Translations under genes and position numbers: made by a program
NCBI RefSeq assembly: GCF_900091435.1
Contig: NZ_FMCS01000007.1
Coordinates: 310,001 to 374,000, forward strand
DNA: 64,000 bases
Direction: 5' to 3'
Source: Micromonospora chaiyaphumensis
GTDB taxonomy: Bacteria > Actinomycetota > Actinomycetes > Mycobacteriales > Micromonosporaceae
Notes under the pieces: model-generated
The model's input: only the letters and a program-made list of their open reading frames with translations
Told to the model about the DNA's origin: nothing
Databases searched by the model: none
Shown here: positions 60,444 to 64,000 of the stretch, piece after piece
Numbering within the stretch: position 1 is the stretch's first letter
How the letters are laid out: every line of letters starts with the position of its first letter

Positions 60444-62137
60444 GAGGAAACGGTCTCCTTTCCGTCGCCCCGCTCGCCGGGGCGCTGGTCCTCCCGCGGG
60501 CCGCCGCCCCCGCCGGGCGGGCGTCGCCGCCCGAGCCGGCGGGTGACGGCCGCGAGCAGCGGCCGGACGTCGCGGGCGTCGGTCGACCAGGCGACGGCGA
60601 GGAACAGGGCGCCGACCACGACCCCGGACAGCATGCCCTGACCGAGGGCCTCCGCTGTCGTCGGGGTGCCGCCGGTGAGCCCGGCGAGTCCCCGCGCGGT
60701 GGCCGCGCCGCCGAGGCCGGCGACCGCGGCGGCGAGCAGACCGGCGGCCCCGGCCCGCCCGACACCGGCCAGGGCGGACCGGCCCGCGGAGCGGACCACG
60801 GCGGCGATGAGCAGCCCGCCGAGGAGCAGCATGCCGGCGGAGGTGGCCAGGGTCACCGCGAGCACCCGGTCGGCGAGGGGCAGCAGGTGCTGTCCGAGGA
60901 GCACGGCGAGCGCGGGCACGCTGAGCCAGCCGAGCGCGGTGGCGACCGTGGCCGAGCGGGCCTCGCCGCGGGCGTAGAGGGCGCGGGTGAGCACCGCGAA
61001 GAGGCCGTAGCCGAGCAGGCCGGGCGCGAAGCCGGCGATGCCGGCGGCGGCCGTGCCGGCGTCGGCGGGGTCGAAGAAGAAGTGCCCGACCGGGCCGGCC
61101 GCGCCGACCAGCGCGGCGGCCCCCAGCAGGCTGAACAGCACCACCCCCCGGACCGCCGGGGCGAGGGTCTCGCGGTAGGCCCGCTCGTCGCCGGTCGCCC
61201 GCGCCGCCACCAGCGTGGGGTACGCGGCCACGGCGAGCGGCACGGCCAGCACCGACCAGGGCAGGAAGTAGATCGTCTGGGCGAGGTTGTAGACGCCGAC
61301 GTCGGCGGTCCGGCCGTAGGTGACCTGGTTGAGGGCGACGACCAGGGCGATCTGCTGCGCGGCGACGGTGACCACCCCGGCGACGGCCAGCCCGCCCACC
61401 CGGGACCGGGCGTCGGCGGGGAACCGGAAGCCGGGGCGCGGCCGCAGCCCGAGCCGGCGCAGCGGGATCAGCAGGGACAGCGACAGCACCACCACGCCGA
61501 GCGTGGTGCCGCCGGAGAGCAGCAGCTCACCGCCGGGGCCGACCTCGCCGACGCCGGCCCGCCGCCCCTCCAGGGCGGTGAAACCGAGGTAGACCGCGAT
61601 GACCGTGAGGCTGGACAGCAGCGGGGCGATCACCGGCCAGGCGAACCGCCGGTGCGCCTGCAGCACGCCGGTGAGCACGATGCCGACGCCGTAGAGCGGC
61701 AGCTGGGGGGCGAAGACGCGCAGCATCCGCGCCCCGGCGTCCTGCTGGGCGGCGTCCAGGCCGTGGCCGAGCAGCCCCAGCAGCGGGTCGGCGAGCAGCG
61801 CCACCAGCAGGGCGAGGGGCACCAGCAGGGTGAGCGTCCAGGTGAGCAGCGCCCCGGTGGTGGCGGCCACCGCCCGCCGGTCCCCCGCCTCGACGGCGCC
61901 GGCCAGCAGCGGTACGACGAGGCTGGCGAGCGCCCCACCGGCGACGATCTCGAAGATGAAGTTCGGGACGTAGTTCGCCACCAGGTAGGCGCCACCGAGG
62001 TCGGTGGGGGCGAGCGTCCAGGTGAACACCGCGGTGCGGCCGAAGCCGGCCAGCCGGCTGACCACGGTGAGGACGGCGATGAGGGCGGCCGCTCCGGCCA
62101 CGCGGCCGGCGCCGGCGAGGGGTGCCGGTTTCGTCAC
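60440..62137 (-). CDS. murJ: MurJ/MviN-type lipid II flippase homologue
   Basis: 565 aa, MOP-exporter family with about 14 membrane helices. The N-terminus AALIAVLTVVSRLAGFGRTAVF and YLVANYVPNFIFEIVAGGALASL are MurJ signatures; the Arg residues in SRLAGFGR correspond to those needed for flipping. A proline/glycine-rich basic cytoplasmic tail (about 530-565) follows the last helix. The dedicated murJ of actinobacteria lies near the chromosome origin and is longer; this one belongs to the second MviN group that is found beside mctB and pyrG. GTG start. Confidence 0.88.
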   Translation of the reverse strand: MTKPAPLAGAGRVAGAAALIAVLTVVSRLAGFGRTAVFTWTLAPTDLGGAYLVANYVPNFIFEIVAGGALASLVVPLLAGAVEAGDRRAVAATTGALLTWTLTLLVPLALLVALLADPLLGLLGHGLDAAQQDAGARMLRVFAPQLPLYGVGIVLTGVLQAHRRFAWPVIAPLLSSLTVIAVYLGFTALEGRRAGVGEVGPGGELLLSGGTTLGVVVLSLSLLIPLRRLGLRPRPGFRFPADARSRVGGLAVAGVVTVAAQQIALVVALNQVTYGRTADVGVYNLAQTIYFLPWSVLAVPLAVAAYPTLVAARATGDERAYRETLAPAVRGVVLFSLLGAAALVGAAGPVGHFFFDPADAGTAAAGIAGFAPGLLGYGLFAVLTRALYARGEARSATVATALGWLSVPALAVLLGQHLLPLADRVLAVTLATSAGMLLLGGLLIAAVVRSAGRSALAGVGRAGAAGLLAAAVAGLGGAATARGLAGLTGGTPTTAEALGQGMLSGVVVGALFLAVAWSTDARDVRPLLAAVTRRLGRRRPPGGGGGPREDQRPGERGDGKETVSS

Positions 62138-62138
62138 G

Positions 62139-63002
62139 TCAGTCGGCGAGCCGGCCCAGCTCGTCGAGGTGCCGCAGCCCCGGGGTCCGCTGGATCACCT
62201 GGGTGAAGCTCACCTTCTCGCTGGCGGCGGTGAGGGCGGCGAGCACGGCCAGCACGCCGGCCCGGCCCAGCGGGCCGGTCCGCGCGGCCAGGCTCACGCC
62301 GAGCAGCGCGCCGAGCGCGTTGGCGCCGCTGTCGCCGAGCATCACCCGCTCGTCGAGGTCCTCCCGGACCAGCCCGGCGGCCGCACCGACAGCGCCCGCC
62401 GCGATGCCCCCGTACGGGCCGGCGGCGAGCGGGGCGCCGAGCAGCATGCCGGACTTGAGGGCCCGGCCGGGGCGCAGGTCGAGCAGGTTGACGAGGTTGG
62501 CGGTGCCGGCCACCACGCCGGCGCCGAGCAGGACGTCCAGCCCGCGGCCCAGGGCGCCGGCCCGCTGCCGGCGGGGATGGGCGGCGACCCGCGGGTCGGC
62601 GGCGAGCAGCGCCGCGGCGCCGAGCCCGGCGGCGCCCACGCCGGCGATCTTGACCAGCCCGGCGGTGACCCGCCCCTCGCGCAGCGCCGCGAGGTGCCCC
62701 GCGAAGCCCTTGGCGGCCTTCTGGTCGGGACGCGCGCCGACGATGTCGTCGTAGAGCCCCACGGAGCCCGCGCCCACACCGGCGAGCAGGGCGGCCGCGC
62801 CGGCCGGGGCGCTGCCCGCGCCGAGGGCGCCCCCGGCGGCCGCGCCGACCGCCAGGGCGGGACCGGCGGCCAGGGTCACGGTGCGGCCCCGGAAGTTGGT
62901 GCGCTCCAGCGCCGGCGCGCCCGGCGACGTGCGCACCTCCCGCAGCACGTAGCGGGCGGCCAGCGCCCCCGCGCCGACGGCCAGCAGCCGACCCAGTCTC
63001 AC
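62139..63002 (-). CDS. short MraY/WecA-superfamily membrane protein
   Basis: 287 aa with about eight hydrophobic segments. Shortened versions of the polyprenyl-phosphate glycosyl-1-phosphate transferase motifs are present: GLYDDIVG (about 82-89, the Mg-binding Asp pair), NLVNLLDLRPGRALK (N-x-x-N-x-x-D) and MLGDSGANALGALLG (G-D-S-G). No PLHHHFE-type motif, so not a MraY. It abuts murJ and is 46 nt downstream of the mctB-like gene. Likely a sugar-phosphate transferase acting with the GT4 enzyme; substrate unknown. Confidence 0.8.
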   Translation of the reverse strand: MRLGRLLAVGAGALAARYVLREVRTSPGAPALERTNFRGRTVTLAAGPALAVGAAAGGALGAGSAPAGAAALLAGVGAGSVGLYDDIVGARPDQKAAKGFAGHLAALREGRVTAGLVKIAGVGAAGLGAAALLAADPRVAAHPRRQRAGALGRGLDVLLGAGVVAGTANLVNLLDLRPGRALKSGMLLGAPLAAGPYGGIAAGAVGAAAGLVREDLDERVMLGDSGANALGALLGVSLAARTGPLGRAGVLAVLAALTAASEKVSFTQVIQRTPGLRHLDELGRLAD

Positions 63003-63048
63003 GCGATCCCTCCGATCCGGATGTTCAGCGCGACGCGGCGGGGACCGG

Positions 63049-63990
63049 TCACTGGGGCAGTTTAGGCAGCAGGCCGCCGGCGTTGTCGCCGACGCCGTAC
63101 TGGCCGGCCTTCTTCTCGGTCAGCTGCTGCACCAGGGCGAGGCTGGTGACCAGCTGCCCCTGGACGGTGTTGGCGTTGTCGACGGTCGAGATGGTCTGGG
63201 ACAGCACCGGGTCGCCCCGGACCGCGGAGACCACGTTGCCGCCGGTCGAGCCCATGCCGCCGACCACGATCGCGCCGGTGCGGTCGAACTGCTCGGCGAC
63301 CTTCACCACCGAGGCGTCCTTCTCCGCCGAGAACTTGTCGACGTAGGGCTGGCCGGTGACCACCACGACCGCCTCGGCGGCGCCGCCGATCTTGTCCTCC
63401 GGGGTGAGGTAGCCGGCCGTGGCGTACTGCTGCACGACCGCCCGGCGGTCCGCGTCGCTCACCGGCGGGCTGCCCTGCGGCCGGTCCAGCAGCACGCTGG
63501 CCAGCAGGGCGCTGGAGGTCTCCACGCCGTGCCCGTTGCCCGGCAGGCCGGCGGTGGGCACGCTGTTCGGGCGTGCGGCGGTGACGGCCAGCTCCAGCAG
63601 GTTGTTGTTGCTGTCCGGATTGAGGAACTTGTCCTGGACGTCGATGCGGGCCGTGACGTTGGCCCCGGCGAGCTGGAGCATCTTCACCACACCCTCGGTG
63701 TGGTCGCGCCCGCTGGGCAGGCTGAGCACCAGCACGCGCCGGCCGTTCAGCTTGCCGGGGAGGATGACCTGCGCCATCTCGGCGGCGAAGTCCTCCTCCA
63801 TGTCCAGTTCCTTCTGGAGGCTGTTGACCGACTGGCGCATCAGCGAGTTGTCCTTGCTGAGCCCGTTGACCCGCTCCTTGAGCGAATCGGCCACCGGACC
63901 GTTGAGGGCGGCCGTGCCGACCACCAGGCCGATGGCCAGGGCCAGGAAGACCGCGGTCAGGGACACGACGTGGTAGCGGAAGTTGATCAC
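63049..63990 (-). CDS. MctB-like copper/porin-associated protein
   Basis: 313 aa, homologue of M. tuberculosis MctB (Rv1698, DUF3186). N-terminal MINFRYHVVSLTAVFLALA with one membrane helix (about 8-30), then a coiled coil (LKERVNGLSKDNSLMRQSV, about 35-75), then an extracytoplasmic alpha/beta domain (RRVLVLSLPSGRDHTEG; VVVTGQPYVDKFSAEKDAS). Rv1698 limits intracellular copper, but the role in wall biology outside mycobacteria is unclear. GTG start at the very edge of the window; the gene is complete. Confidence 0.9.
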   Translation of the reverse strand: MINFRYHVVSLTAVFLALAIGLVVGTAALNGPVADSLKERVNGLSKDNSLMRQSVNSLQKELDMEEDFAAEMAQVILPGKLNGRRVLVLSLPSGRDHTEGVVKMLQLAGANVTARIDVQDKFLNPDSNNNLLELAVTAARPNSVPTAGLPGNGHGVETSSALLASVLLDRPQGSPPVSDADRRAVVQQYATAGYLTPEDKIGGAAEAVVVVTGQPYVDKFSAEKDASVVKVAEQFDRTGAIVVGGMGSTGGNVVSAVRGDPVLSQTISTVDNANTVQGQLVTSLALVQQLTEKKAGQYGVGDNAGGLLPKLPQ

Positions 63991-64000
63991 GCTTGCAGCC

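Noticed and set aside
56965..60765. One 1266-aa minus-strand protein joining the GT4 region and the large membrane protein
   Set aside because: Residues before MLRRLTPVLL are a shadow of the glycosyltransferase gene; TGATG overlap and the signal anchor fix the start at 59310.

Overview
The window is a piece of a very high-GC actinobacterial chromosome. GTG and TTG starts are common, start/stop overlaps are tight, and third codon positions are almost all G or C. The housekeeping block at the right end, running on the minus strand from an MctB-like protein through a short MraY-like transferase, MurJ, a GT4 glycosyltransferase, a large membrane protein, PyrG, a NUDIX hydrolase, Ald, XerD, ParA, ScpA, ScpB, RluB and Cmk to Der, follows the gene order of Mycobacterium tuberculosis Rv1698-Rv1713 with insertions. 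Together with the secreted GH10/CBM13 xylanase and the MsiK-style sugar ABC transporter without its own ATPase, this points to Micromonosporaceae (Micromonospora or a close relative). The genus is an inference.

Layout. 1-3.0 kb: end of a sugar-uptake ABC operon (binding protein, two permeases). 3.1-5.8 kb: degenerate PAP2-like membrane protein, methyltransferase, orphan EccB. 5.9-9.8 kb: a sulfide/persulfide module (CsoR/CstR-family repressor, persulfide dioxygenase-rhodanese, membrane rhodanese, TSUP exporter, methyltransferase) with two nearly identical palindromic operators. 9.9-18.6 kb: metabolic and hypothetical genes (MDR dehydrogenase, spermidine-synthase-like protein, acyl-CoA ligase, AlkZ-like protein, GNAT, NTF2-like, second TehB-like methyltransferase). 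19-25.4 kb: secreted xylanase, AAA+ ATPase with acyl-CoA dehydrogenase, and a DD-carboxypeptidase. 25.5-30.5 kb: a minimal alanyl-tRNA-synthetase paralogue preceded by what looks like an alanine-codon attenuator, then a fatty-acid desaturase/ferredoxin-reductase operon divergent from a PucR-type regulator. 30.6-39.5 kb: lipoproteins, an ECF sigma/anti-sigma-like pair, a second DD-carboxypeptidase, FUSC transporter, and a serine hydrolase interrupted by a one-base frameshift.

39.6-45.4 kb looks like an accessory stretch: an exported PepV-like M20 peptidase, a stand-alone MraY, a truncated tRNA-Pro copy with its own terminator, an M55 D-aminopeptidase, and the intact tRNA-Pro(GGG). The direct repeat runs from the anticodon loop past the tRNA 3' end, which is the usual form of an integration scar. 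All three enzymes act, or could act, on peptidoglycan precursors or peptides. From 45.5 kb to the end runs the conserved DNA-segregation, translation and envelope block.

The most interesting signal is at 26.7-26.9 kb. A 22-codon, alanine-rich, apparently leaderless ORF overlaps a pause hairpin and is followed by mutually exclusive hairpins, directly upstream of a shortened AlaRS-like gene. That is the architecture of ribosome-mediated attenuation sensing alanyl-tRNA. Also notable are two long palindromes inside the coding sequence of the ScpB linker, two genes whose only sensible start is CTG (the ECF sigma factor and xerD), and two MraY-superfamily genes away from any dcw cluster.
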